DNA of 40,502 nucleotides from Bacteroidales bacterium UBA1223 (GTDB taxonomy: Bacteria > Bacteroidota > Bacteroidia > Bacteroidales > P3). Below the pieces are notes generated by a model. That model ran no database searches. It saw only the letters and a list, made by a program, of their open reading frames with translations, and was not told the origin of the DNA. The DNA is taken from positions 12,374 to 52,875 of the forward strand of contig DBXB01000020.1 in assembly GCA_002309155.1 (NCBI GenBank), in the 5' to 3' direction. The first letter of the stretch is position 1, and every line of letters starts with the position of its first letter. The translations under genes were made by a program, and so were the position numbers. Below are positions 14,823-22,839 of the stretch, piece by piece.

Positions 14823-15659
14823 TTATTTTCTGTTGTCTAATTCAGTAGCCATCAGTTTCTGTAGTTTGCAGGCCTCTTCTGCGGCACGGTCGGCGAAGTC
14901 GGTCTCGGATGAGGCATAGATGATGCCTCGTGACGAGTTGACAAGGAGTCCGCATTCACGTGTGAGACCGTGTCTGCATACCTCCGACAAATCGCCTCCC
15001 TGGGCGCCTACGCCAGGAACGAGGAGGAAGCTGTCGGGTATTATCTTGCGTATTGTGGAGAGCATGTCGGCTTTTGTCGCACCGACAACATACATCATGT
15101 TGTTTTTGTCTCCCCAGTTTTGGGAACGTTCCAGGACTTTCTCGAAGAGGCACTTGTTTTCGCCCTCAGCCTTGATATACTGAAAGTCGAAAGCACCTTT
15201 GTTGGATGTTAACGCCAATAGTATCACCCATTTGCCTTCGTATACGGTGAAGGGTGTCACGGAATCCTCACCCATATAGGGCGCCACCGTTATGGAGTCA
15301 AAGTTGAAGTCCCCGTTGGGGTCAAGGAATGCTTTGGCATATTGTTGCGACGTGTTTCCGATATCGCCTCTCTTGGCGTCGGCTATGGTGAAGACATTCT
15401 GCTTGAGACTGTGGAGGTAATCCATGGTCTTCTTGAGTTGTATCAGTCCCTTGATACCTGCCGATTCATAGAATGCTATATTGGGTTTGTATGCCACGGT
15501 GTAGGGGAGAGTGGCGTCGATTATGGCTTTGTTGAACAGGAATATGGCATCTTCCTCTTGTCTCAGATGTTGAGGAATCTTGTTGATGTCGCTGTCAAGT
15601 CCCACGCAGAGAAATGACTTCTTTTCCTCGATGAGGTTAATAAGTTCTTGTCTGTTCAT
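14823..15659 (-). CDS. pyrF: Orotidine 5'-phosphate decarboxylase (class 2)
   Basis: Final step of UMP synthesis: OMP to UMP plus CO2. The 278-residue length fits the longer class-2 PyrF. Visible motifs: FLCVGLDSDINKIP (residues 16-29), the catalytic Lys-Asp network TIADAKRGDIGNTS (91-104; K96, D99), TVAPYMGEDSVTPF, and LVPGVGAQGG (phosphate-binding). Spaced 9 bp from the ABC ATPase gene and 8 bp from the membrane protein gene, so it is transcribed with them although the functions are unrelated. Confidence 0.96.
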   Translation of the reverse strand: MNRQELINLIEEKKSFLCVGLDSDINKIPQHLRQEEDAIFLFNKAIIDATLPYTVAYKPNIAFYESAGIKGLIQLKKTMDYLHSLKQNVFTIADAKRGDIGNTSQQYAKAFLDPNGDFNFDSITVAPYMGEDSVTPFTVYEGKWVILLALTSNKGAFDFQYIKAEGENKCLFEKVLERSQNWGDKNNMMYVVGATKADMLSTIRKIIPDSFLLVPGVGAQGGDLSEVCRHGLTRECGLLVNSSRGIIYASSETDFADRAAEEACKLQKLMATELDNRK

Positions 15660-15668
15660 GATTTGGTA

Positions 15669-16370
15669 TCAGTCTTTTGTGAGTTTATGGAACAGCTCTT
15701 CCATGCTGTCGTTTTTCTTCTTGAGTTCGTCGAGACTGCCGTCAGCGACTATCTTGCCGTGGTTGATGATGACGGCACGGTTGCACATGGCCTCAACTTC
15801 CTGCATGATATGAGTGGAAAGCAGCACAACTTTGCTCTTTCCGGCGTTGATAATCACTTTCCTGATTTCCTCCAACTGGTTGGGATCCAGTCCTGTGGTA
15901 GGCTCATCGAGTATCAGCACCTGAGGGTCGTGAATCAATGCCTGAGCCAGTCCGACACGTTGGCGATAGCCTTTGGAGAGTGCTCCTATCTTTTTGCCCA
16001 GCTCCGGCGTAAGTCCGGTGAGTTCTATCATCTCGTCGACACGCTGGCGACTGTTTTTCAGCTTGTAGATATCAGCGACGAAACGGAGAAACTCCGGGAT
16101 ATACATCTCGGTGTAGAGGGGGTTTTGTTCGGGGAGGTAGCCAATACAGCGGCACACCTCTTTGGGGTTGTCGAAGATGTTGTAACCGCAGACATTGACA
16201 TCTCCCTCGCTGGGCGGAATGAAGCAGGTGATAATCTTCATCAGGGTTGATTTACCTGCGCCGTTGGGACCCAGCAGACCCACTATCTCACCTTTGTCGA
16301 CACTGAAGGAGACATTGTCGAGAGCGTGCTGTTGACCGTATATCTTGGTGACGTTAGTTACTTGTAGCAT
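15669..16370 (-). CDS. ABC transporter ATP-binding protein (GldA-like)
   Basis: ATPase subunit of an ABC-2 type exporter. 233 residues with Walker A GPNGAGKST (34-42), Q-loop PEQNPLY, signature LSKGYRQR (131-138), Walker B VLILDEPTTGLDP (151-163) and switch His in LLSTHIMQEVE. The sequence style matches the GldA/YhaQ-like group in Bacteroidota. GldA proteins are usually near 300 residues, so this one lacks most of the C-terminal extension. No ABC-2 permease gene is adjacent; the partner must be elsewhere. It sits 5 bp after the amidase gene. Confidence 0.88.
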   Translation of the reverse strand: MLQVTNVTKIYGQQHALDNVSFSVDKGEIVGLLGPNGAGKSTLMKIITCFIPPSEGDVNVCGYNIFDNPKEVCRCIGYLPEQNPLYTEMYIPEFLRFVADIYKLKNSRQRVDEMIELTGLTPELGKKIGALSKGYRQRVGLAQALIHDPQVLILDEPTTGLDPNQLEEIRKVIINAGKSKVVLLSTHIMQEVEAMCNRAVIINHGKIVADGSLDELKKKNDSMEELFHKLTKD

Positions 16371-16375
16371 GATAG

Positions 16376-17692
16376 TTACTGTTCCTGAAGTTCACGGGCT
16401 TCCTGCATGCTTATGCGTTTGCCGTTATAGAAGGGGATAACAAACGAGTCCTTGAAACCTTTCTTCCGCATATCGCTTTGCAGACTCTTTGCCTTGTTGA
16501 TGGTGGACTCGTTGCCCATGGTGTAGCGGTAGAGACCGTCTTGCTTGTACTCTTGGTAGCCGGTCACTCCTTTGAATTCCTTGGCACCCTCCTTCAAGGG
16601 TTTCTCGCTGGTGAGGAACTGTACACGGTAGACAACGCCTTCTACAACAATCTCGTCTTTGTTGACGTAATGCTGCAACTCGGCCTCGTCTTGATGGAAT
16701 CCTTGAGGTTCATTGAGTTTCTCAGGTGCCTCGATGTTGGCTTTGGGCACCTCCTCGCCTTGTGACTGAAGTATTGCGGCGGCAAGAGCGTCGTCCTGTC
16801 GTTGCTGTGCCTGATAGGTGCTGTCAGCTACAGGATCGCCTTGTGGGGTGGGCTTGCGTGCTTTGTTCTTGCCGTAACCCGGGAGGTCTATCTCCATCTT
16901 TTTGGGTTTGGCGACACCCTCTTCGTTCGATTTGTAGTTGGCAAAGGCATTGAGAAGGCATACTGCTATGGTCGCCTGTCCTTCGTCGGACATCATGTAA
17001 GCCTCCTCAGCGGGATTGCTGATAAATCCCACTTCGGTCAGCACGGCGGGCATAGCGGTCTTGTAAAGAACAAAAAACTCTGCCTGTTTGACACCACGGT
17101 TAGTGGTCTTTATGGCATTTTTGTATTGGTCTTGAGTGTATTGGGCGAAGTTGAGACTCTTGTCGATATAGGCGTTTTGATACATGGCGAACATGACATT
17201 GCTCTCAGGGGAATTGGGGTCAAAACCCTGATACTCGCTGTTGTCCTGGTATCCATCCTCAAGCAAGATATCGGCATTCTCTTTCTTAGCCACCTCCATA
17301 TTGGCGCGACTGCGGGAAAGTCCCATGACGTAGGTCTCCATGCCTACGGGTACCGACGTCGGATGGGAGTTGATATGTATGGAGATGAAGAGGTCGGCCT
17401 TGGCGCGGTTGGCGATATTGGCACGTTCGGCGAGTGTCACGTCGACATCCGTGGTTCGTGTATATATGACGTTGACATCAGGATAGTTGTCTTCTACCAA
17501 TTTGCCGAATTTCTTGGCGATGGACAAGGTCAGTTCCTTTTCCTGTATGTGCTTACCGATGGCTCCAGGTTTGTCGCCGCCGTGACCGGGGTCAATGACA
17601 AGTGTTTTTACTTTTCCCGGTTCTCTTTTTTGCGAATAACTAACGCCGGAAACCAATAACAATGCAATAAAAAGTAATAATAAACGTTTCAT
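16376..17692 (-). CDS. N-acetylmuramoyl-L-alanine amidase (Amidase_3) with SPOR-like end
   Basis: Cuts the amide bond between MurNAc and the peptide stem, used in daughter-cell separation and wall turnover. 438 residues: signal peptide 1-20 (MKRLLLLFIALLLVSGVSYS), Amidase_3 domain about 29-255 with zinc ligands in VIDPGHGG (H37), the KELTLS glutamate and FISIHINS (H106), and catalytic Glu in LTEVGFISNP (E220), a linker rich in Gln/Glu, and a C-terminal SPOR-like region (VVYRVQFLTSEKPL...). The frame is open to 17761 but I chose ATG 17692 because it begins a proper signal peptide and a -7 box lies upstream at 17759-17766. First gene of the operon. Confidence 0.93.
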   Translation of the reverse strand: MKRLLLLFIALLLVSGVSYSQKREPGKVKTLVIDPGHGGDKPGAIGKHIQEKELTLSIAKKFGKLVEDNYPDVNVIYTRTTDVDVTLAERANIANRAKADLFISIHINSHPTSVPVGMETYVMGLSRSRANMEVAKKENADILLEDGYQDNSEYQGFDPNSPESNVMFAMYQNAYIDKSLNFAQYTQDQYKNAIKTTNRGVKQAEFFVLYKTAMPAVLTEVGFISNPAEEAYMMSDEGQATIAVCLLNAFANYKSNEEGVAKPKKMEIDLPGYGKNKARKPTPQGDPVADSTYQAQQRQDDALAAAILQSQGEEVPKANIEAPEKLNEPQGFHQDEAELQHYVNKDEIVVEGVVYRVQFLTSEKPLKEGAKEFKGVTGYQEYKQDGLYRYTMGNESTINKAKSLQSDMRKKGFKDSFVIPFYNGKRISMQEARELQEQ

Positions 17693-17737
17693 TTGCAGAT
17701 GTATATTTTTTGTTTTCACTAATTGCCTAATTTGTAC

Positions 17738-17766
17738 TATCTTTGCAGTTTCAAATTGCAAAAATA
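17738..17766. promoter_or_regulatory. Divergent promoter region of the amidase operon and lptD
   Basis: Plus strand TATCTTTG (17738-17745) lies 36 bp before the lptD start; minus strand TATTTTTG (17759-17766) lies 66 bp before the amidase start. Both are exact TAnnTTTG boxes and overlap each other's upstream zone, so the two envelope operons may compete for polymerase. Confidence 0.65.
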
Positions 17767-17781
17767 CTAATTTTTTAGAAT

Positions 17782-20439
17782 TTGAGTATCAGAAAATCAT
17801 ATTATTTTCAACTATTGCTCTTTGTGGCATTTTTTTTTCTGACCGACTCTAACCTGCTTATGGCACAGAATCCTTTCAGAAATGCCATAAGAAATTCTAC
17901 CCAAGTAGTTGATTCCACGATTTCTGACACCATTATTAAAGATTCCACAATCGTTGTTAGGGACTCTGTGGCGGTCGACCCGACATTGTTGAGGGTCTCC
18001 AAGGATGCCGTCAAGGAGGTGGTTACATACAAGGCGGCCGATTCTGTGGCTATAGAGCTTGACACCAAGAAGGCTTTTCTCTACCGTGATGGCGAGATTG
18101 TCTTCCAGAACATGACTCTCACCGCCGACGCTGTGGAGGTCGACTTCGACAAGCAGCAACTTCATGCCCAGGGCGTTGTCGACACTTCGGGCAAGTATAA
18201 CGGTCGACCTATGTTCAAGCAGGGCGATTCGGAGTACAATGCCGACACGATTAGTTACAACTACAAGTCGGGCAAGGGTCTTATCTACGGCGTCATCACT
18301 CAGGAGGGCGACGGTTACCTGCATGGCGACAAGATTAAGAAGGTCAACGACTCGGTGATGTATCTCAGTAGAGGCCAGTATACTACGTGCAACTATGCCC
18401 ATCCTCATTTCGCCATCAATTTCTCTGAGTCTAAACTGATAACCAACGAAAAAATCTTCACTGGCCCCGCCTATGTCACAATCGAGGATGTGCCAACTCC
18501 GCTGGCTCTTCCTTTCGCCTTCTTCCCTCTGGCGCACGACCGTGCGTCGGGAATTCTGATGCCCTCCTACGGATGGATGACGGGTAGGGGATACTACCTG
18601 AAAGATGGTGGTTACTACTTTGCTATCAACGACTTCCTGGATTTGTCGCTGATAGGTGAGATATATACCAACCTCAGCTGGGCCGCCGAGGCGAGGTCGA
18701 ACTACTACCGCCGTTACAAATACAAGGGTAATTTCGATATCCGTTACGGTATCACCAAGACGGGCATACGTGGCGACACCAACACTTACAGGCAGTATAG
18801 CGACTTCAAGATAGCATGGCGTCACGACCAGGATGCGAAAGCTAACCCCAACAGCCGATTCTCCGCCAATGTGAATCTAATCAGCCGTAACTACAACAGG
18901 AATACCACCAATTCCAACGACTATTTCAATAGCACCACTACGTCGAGTATCAGCTATACCGCTTCGCTCGGAACCTGGTTTAACCTGGCGCTCTCCGCCC
19001 GTGAGTCGTATAATGTCCAGACGGGAATGATGAACATCCAGCTGCCGTCGCTCTCCCTGAACAGCATCACCTTCTATCCTTTTAGACGCAAGGCTCCATC
19101 GGGTGCCTACAAGTGGTATGAGAATATCTCCATGTCGTATGTGCTGGAAGGTGCCAACAATGTCAATGCCCAGGACAGCAACATACTCAAAAAGACTATC
19201 TTCAACCAGATGCAGTATGGTATCAGTCAACGTGTCCCTGTGCAGAGCTCTGTCAAGGTACTGAAATACTTCAACTGGACTAACTCGCTCTCCTATAACG
19301 AGCGCTGGCATTGGTCGACAATAGAGAAAAATATCGACAGCACAGGCAGGTTGGTGATAGATACCATCAGGGGCTTCCGCGCCAACCGCGACGTGTCGTT
19401 CACCTCGGCGCTCTCTACCCGCATCTACGGTATGTTCAACACCAAGCTTGGACCCCTCAAGGCTATCCGTCATGTGGTGAACCCCAGTCTGTCGTTCAAT
19501 TTCCGACCCGATTTCGGAAGCGAACGCTTCGGTTATTGGAAGTCGTATACCGACACGACAGGATATGTACACCGCTACTCTATCTTTGAGCAAAGCCTCT
19601 ACGGAGGTCCGCTCGACGGTCGTTCGGGACAGATAGGATTCTCGGTGGGTAACAACATGGAAGCTAAGATTAAACCGCTTCGTGACACTGCCGATGAACT
19701 GAAAAAGGTGGTCCTGATAGAGAACCTGACGTTCTCAATGAATTACGACCTGGCACGCGACTCGCTCAACTGGTCTAACCTTAATGTGTCGGGACGTACT
19801 ACCTTGTTTAAGTCGCTGGTGCTGAATTACTCTGGCTCGTTCTCCCCTTATGAGATAGACTCGCTTGGCAACAAGCACGACCAATATCTCTGGAACACAC
19901 GACACAAATTGTTCCTTCTGACCCAGTCGACATGGAGTGCGCAGCTGTCGTTCAATCTGAACAACAACACCTTCAAGAAGGATGCCCCCAAGAGCGAGGG
20001 CAAGATGGTTCCGCCCATCTTCCAGACGCCCTACGACTATAACCCGGCATTGATGATGGGTACCTATGCCGACTTCTCGGTACCGTGGAATTTTGCTGTC
20101 CACTATACCCTGAGCTATGTGAGCATGTACGATGCGGCTAAGTACAATATCAAGAATGATATCACTCATTCTGTGACTGTTTCGGGCAACTTCTCGCTCA
20201 CCGAGAACTGGAAATTCAATTTCTCTACGGGATACGACTTCACTAACAAGGGTATGTCGTATACCAGCATAGATATCTACCGTGACCTGCATTGCTGGGA
20301 GATGCGTTTCAACTGGGTCCCCTTCGGATACTACAAAAGCTGGAACTTCTCAATCAACGTGAAAGCCAGCTCGCTCAGCGACGTGAAATATGAGAAACGT
20401 GAGAACTACCAGTCCAATCAAGGTTATTACCTTTATTGA
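17782..20439 (+). CDS. lptD: LPS-assembly outer membrane protein LptD
   Basis: Outer membrane barrel that inserts lipopolysaccharide into the outer leaflet. 885 residues: signal peptide (about 1-28, ending LLMAQ), an OstA/LptA-like beta-jellyroll (about 80-235: DAVEVDFDKQQLHAQGVVDT, GDSEYNADTISYNYKSGKG, MYLSRGQYTTCNYAHPHF), then a large barrel starting near the conserved PLALPFAFFPLAHDRASGIL and PSYGW...GRGYYLKDGGYYFAI block. The C-terminal strands end in NQGYYLY. The start is TTG (17782): an in-frame TAG lies just upstream and no ATG is available before the signal peptide. Divergent from the amidase operon. Confidence 0.93.
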   Translation: MSIRKSYYFQLLLFVAFFFLTDSNLLMAQNPFRNAIRNSTQVVDSTISDTIIKDSTIVVRDSVAVDPTLLRVSKDAVKEVVTYKAADSVAIELDTKKAFLYRDGEIVFQNMTLTADAVEVDFDKQQLHAQGVVDTSGKYNGRPMFKQGDSEYNADTISYNYKSGKGLIYGVITQEGDGYLHGDKIKKVNDSVMYLSRGQYTTCNYAHPHFAINFSESKLITNEKIFTGPAYVTIEDVPTPLALPFAFFPLAHDRASGILMPSYGWMTGRGYYLKDGGYYFAINDFLDLSLIGEIYTNLSWAAEARSNYYRRYKYKGNFDIRYGITKTGIRGDTNTYRQYSDFKIAWRHDQDAKANPNSRFSANVNLISRNYNRNTTNSNDYFNSTTTSSISYTASLGTWFNLALSARESYNVQTGMMNIQLPSLSLNSITFYPFRRKAPSGAYKWYENISMSYVLEGANNVNAQDSNILKKTIFNQMQYGISQRVPVQSSVKVLKYFNWTNSLSYNERWHWSTIEKNIDSTGRLVIDTIRGFRANRDVSFTSALSTRIYGMFNTKLGPLKAIRHVVNPSLSFNFRPDFGSERFGYWKSYTDTTGYVHRYSIFEQSLYGGPLDGRSGQIGFSVGNNMEAKIKPLRDTADELKKVVLIENLTFSMNYDLARDSLNWSNLNVSGRTTLFKSLVLNYSGSFSPYEIDSLGNKHDQYLWNTRHKLFLLTQSTWSAQLSFNLNNNTFKKDAPKSEGKMVPPIFQTPYDYNPALMMGTYADFSVPWNFAVHYTLSYVSMYDAAKYNIKNDITHSVTVSGNFSLTENWKFNFSTGYDFTNKGMSYTSIDIYRDLHCWEMRFNWVPFGYYKSWNFSINVKASSLSDVKYEKRENYQSNQGYYLY

Positions 20440-20506
20440 TTATTAATGCTTTAAATAACGAAATATAAAATAAATTAAAACAATGGGAAGAAGAAATTGT
20501 GAATTG

Positions 20507-20850
20507 TTGATATGGTGATAAGTTGATAAGATGTTAAGGTGTTAAGATGTTAAGGTATATTCGTTTAATCGAATAATCTTTTAATCGAAATCATTTGTCC
20601 CTTAACTCCCCTTAACTCCCCTAACTCCCCTTAACTCCCCTAACTCCCCTTAACTCCCCTTTGCCGAAGGCTGCGTGGTACGCCTGCCGAGCTCGTTGAG
20701 GCAACACCTTAGCATTTAATTAACGTAAGTGAGTCAGCACCTTAGAAATAAATCAAATTAAGCGAAAAACTTCAGATACAATTAACCTTATCATCTTATC
20801 ATCTTATCAACTTATCAACAATTAAACTTCCCTTAACTCCCCCTCATTTT
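20507..20850 (-). repeat. Composite intergenic repeat, copy 2 (inverted relative to copy 1)
   Basis: Fills most of the 447-bp gene-free spacer 20440-20886. Read on the plus strand it holds six octamers (ATGTTAAG/TTGATAAG, 20507-20554), a TCGTTTAATCGAATAATC segment, ATCATTTGTCCC, CTTAACTCCC units of 9-10 bp (20600-20661), a GC-rich segment, a TTAAGCGAAAAAC motif, four CTTATCAT/CTTATCAA octamers (20787-20818), and a final CCCTTAACTCCCCCTC. These modules are the reverse complement, in reversed order, of those at 13979-14197. Confidence 0.85.
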
Positions 20851-20886
20851 ACTTTGTTATTTTACTATTTCTAAATATTTTATACA

Positions 20887-21204
20887 ATGGATAACGGCAA
20901 ACTATACTACAGTATTGGAGAGGTGGCGGAGATGCTGGAAGTCAACACCTCGCTGCTTCGTTTCTGGGAGAATGAATTCCCCGAACTCCGTCCGGTGAAA
21001 AATAAACGCGGCACCCGGAGCTATACGCAGAAGGATATAGAACTCCTCCGTCGCATTAAATATCTGACCAAAGACTGCGGTATGACACTGGAGGGTGCCC
21101 GTCAGCAACTCAAGAGCGACAAATCACCCGACAGGAATCTGGAATTAGTGCAGACTCTCAATGAGTTAAAAAATTTCTTGGTTCAAATGAAACAAAACCT
21201 TTAA
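20887..21204 (+). CDS. MerR-family transcriptional regulator
   Basis: A 105-residue protein consisting of a winged-helix MerR DNA-binding domain: YSIGEVAEMLEVNTSLLRFWE, ELRPVKNKRGTRSYTQKDIE, LLRRIKYLTKDCGMTLEGAR, followed by a short helix that would dimerise (LVQTLNELKNFLVQMKQN). It lacks an effector-binding domain and metal-binding Cys, so the signal is unknown. This small form is very common in Bacteroidota as a single, highly conserved gene. The gene follows the composite repeat; 52 bp separate it from the lipoprotein gene, so a shared transcript is possible. Confidence 0.9.
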   Translation: MDNGKLYYSIGEVAEMLEVNTSLLRFWENEFPELRPVKNKRGTRSYTQKDIELLRRIKYLTKDCGMTLEGARQQLKSDKSPDRNLELVQTLNELKNFLVQMKQNL

Positions 21205-21256
21205 TTCCCCGTTATTAGTAAAACAGTTAATATTATTTTTCTCTAAATTATTATTT

Positions 21257-21982
21257 ATGAAAAAGATTTACTTCTTGATGATGGCGTCATTGATGGGAAT
21301 GTTTTCCTTGACATCATGCGATGGCCTAAATATTAATGGCGATGACATTGTTGACGATCTTTTGGGTGAGGCAACATTGATTATCACTCATTCTGATTCC
21401 GAGGTCGCTGACACGATGAATTTCACCACAAGTATTATCGATGTTTTCAAGGAGCCTGACACCACTGCCAGTCCCCGTCGTGCCTCTGTCTGCATTAACG
21501 CCAAGGTGGATATCAATACCGCTGACTTGGATTTCCCGTTCCTCTATTTCCGTCTTGACGACACAACGACCAGTGTTTATCAGATGGATACAATCCTGAC
21601 GCTTCCTTTGCTGATGAACCTCAATTTCGACACCATCGTCAGCCTCCTTGCCGATCCTTATGGTGGCAACATGTTGTTGGTTGCCGAGGGTGAAGACGCT
21701 TGGTATATGTCATTTGATGGTAGCGTGACCGTTTCCGAATTTCCAGGCATTGGTCATATCGTGAAAGGCACATTCAACAATGTCAGAGCTTTCTATGTCA
21801 CTCAGTCGGCCATCGAACAACTCAATACCGATATCAACAATATGGACTTCAGCCATGCCAACGACTTTGAATACTATTTCCCGATAGTTACCTTTTCGGG
21901 TGACTTCTCAAGTCGTCGCACGTCGATAGTCCAATCGGTGATGAACGAAGCCTTCAGCCAAGGAGGCATCTCTTCGAAATAA
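21257..21982 (+). CDS. Lipoprotein of unknown function
   Basis: A 241-residue exported protein. The N-terminus is a lipoprotein signal with lipobox LTSC (Cys at residue 21) followed by an Asp-rich start (DGLNINGDDIVDDLLGE), which in Bacteroidota may act as a surface export signal. The rest is beta-rich, with Thr/Asp repeats (DSEVADTMNFTTSI, RLDDTTTSVYQMDTIL) and no catalytic motif. I recognise no family with certainty. It precedes two outer membrane genes by 28 bp and may form an operon with them. Confidence 0.8.
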   Translation: MKKIYFLMMASLMGMFSLTSCDGLNINGDDIVDDLLGEATLIITHSDSEVADTMNFTTSIIDVFKEPDTTASPRRASVCINAKVDINTADLDFPFLYFRLDDTTTSVYQMDTILTLPLLMNLNFDTIVSLLADPYGGNMLLVAEGEDAWYMSFDGSVTVSEFPGIGHIVKGTFNNVRAFYVTQSAIEQLNTDINNMDFSHANDFEYYFPIVTFSGDFSSRRTSIVQSVMNEAFSQGGISSK

Positions 21983-22010
21983 TATCATCGAATATTGAAC
22001 GGTGCGTCTT

Positions 22011-22832
22011 ATGAAAAGAGCACTGACTATTCTGCTATGGGTGGTGTCGCAATTCGCGACACCACTTTTTGCACAGTTTGATTTCCCTCCTATGGGTGGT
22101 GCGTCGTCGGCAATGGGCGGGACAAGTGTGGCGCTCGATGACGACGAGTCGGCGGTGACTGGCATCGCCGGTCTCGCATGGTTGGAGACGGGGATGGCGG
22201 CGCTGTCTTGCCGCAATAATTTCAATACAGAAGGTTTGGGTTATATCGCCGCGGCATTCGCTATGCCTGTCAATGTCGGAGGCTGGTCGTTGTCGGCTGT
22301 CCATTACGGTAATGTCGATTACAACGAGCAGAGAGTCTCACTGGCCTATGCGTTGCCCTTAAGCAAAACGCTCTCCCTGGGCGCCGCATTCCACTACCTA
22401 CATTCCGGCACATCAGACCCGTACTATGATCCGCTTAACCGACTGACATTCTCTGTGGCAATGTTATTGCGTCCCGACGACCGACTCTCTATCGCCTTTA
22501 AAGCTTTCAACCCCATAGCCGTAACGGTAGGTGATCAGCAAGGGTCACATTCTCCCTCAGTCTTCAACCTTGGTGTGGCATACTGGCTGTTGGAGGATAT
22601 GCAGGCTGTCGCTGAGGTGGAGAAGAATTACTACCGTCCTGCAAGTCTGAGATTTGGCATGCAGTATAGGTTCTTCGAAGACTATTATTTCAGGATGGGT
22701 CTGGCTACCAATCCTGTGATATATACCTTCGGGATGGCTATGCAGAAAGACCATCTGGGTCTCTCTATGGCTTTTCAGATACATTCCGTGCTGGGGATGA
22801 CACCCCATCTTTCGTTGAATTACAGATTCTAA
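22011..22832 (+). CDS. Outer membrane beta-barrel protein, PorV/UPF0164-like
   Basis: 273 residues with a signal peptide (MKRALTILLWVVSQFATPLF, cut after AQ). The mature start FDFPPMGGASSAMGGTSVALDDDESAV resembles the N-terminal plug of PorV/PorQ and FadL-type barrels, with GG(A/T)S.AMGG motifs, and the remainder alternates amphipathic strands ending in an aromatic HLSLNYRF. I chose ATG 22011; a GTG three codons upstream is possible. It lies 7 bp before the HhH-barrel gene, so both products probably act together in the outer membrane. The exact family is uncertain. Confidence 0.72.
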   Translation: MKRALTILLWVVSQFATPLFAQFDFPPMGGASSAMGGTSVALDDDESAVTGIAGLAWLETGMAALSCRNNFNTEGLGYIAAAFAMPVNVGGWSLSAVHYGNVDYNEQRVSLAYALPLSKTLSLGAAFHYLHSGTSDPYYDPLNRLTFSVAMLLRPDDRLSIAFKAFNPIAVTVGDQQGSHSPSVFNLGVAYWLLEDMQAVAEVEKNYYRPASLRFGMQYRFFEDYYFRMGLATNPVIYTFGMAMQKDHLGLSMAFQIHSVLGMTPHLSLNYRF

Positions 22833-22839
22833 CGTCACA

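Noticed and set aside
17812..19593. Long minus-strand frames opposite lptD (337 and 238 codons)
   Set aside because: LptD is clearly coding on the plus strand; the minus frames show no family features or start signals.
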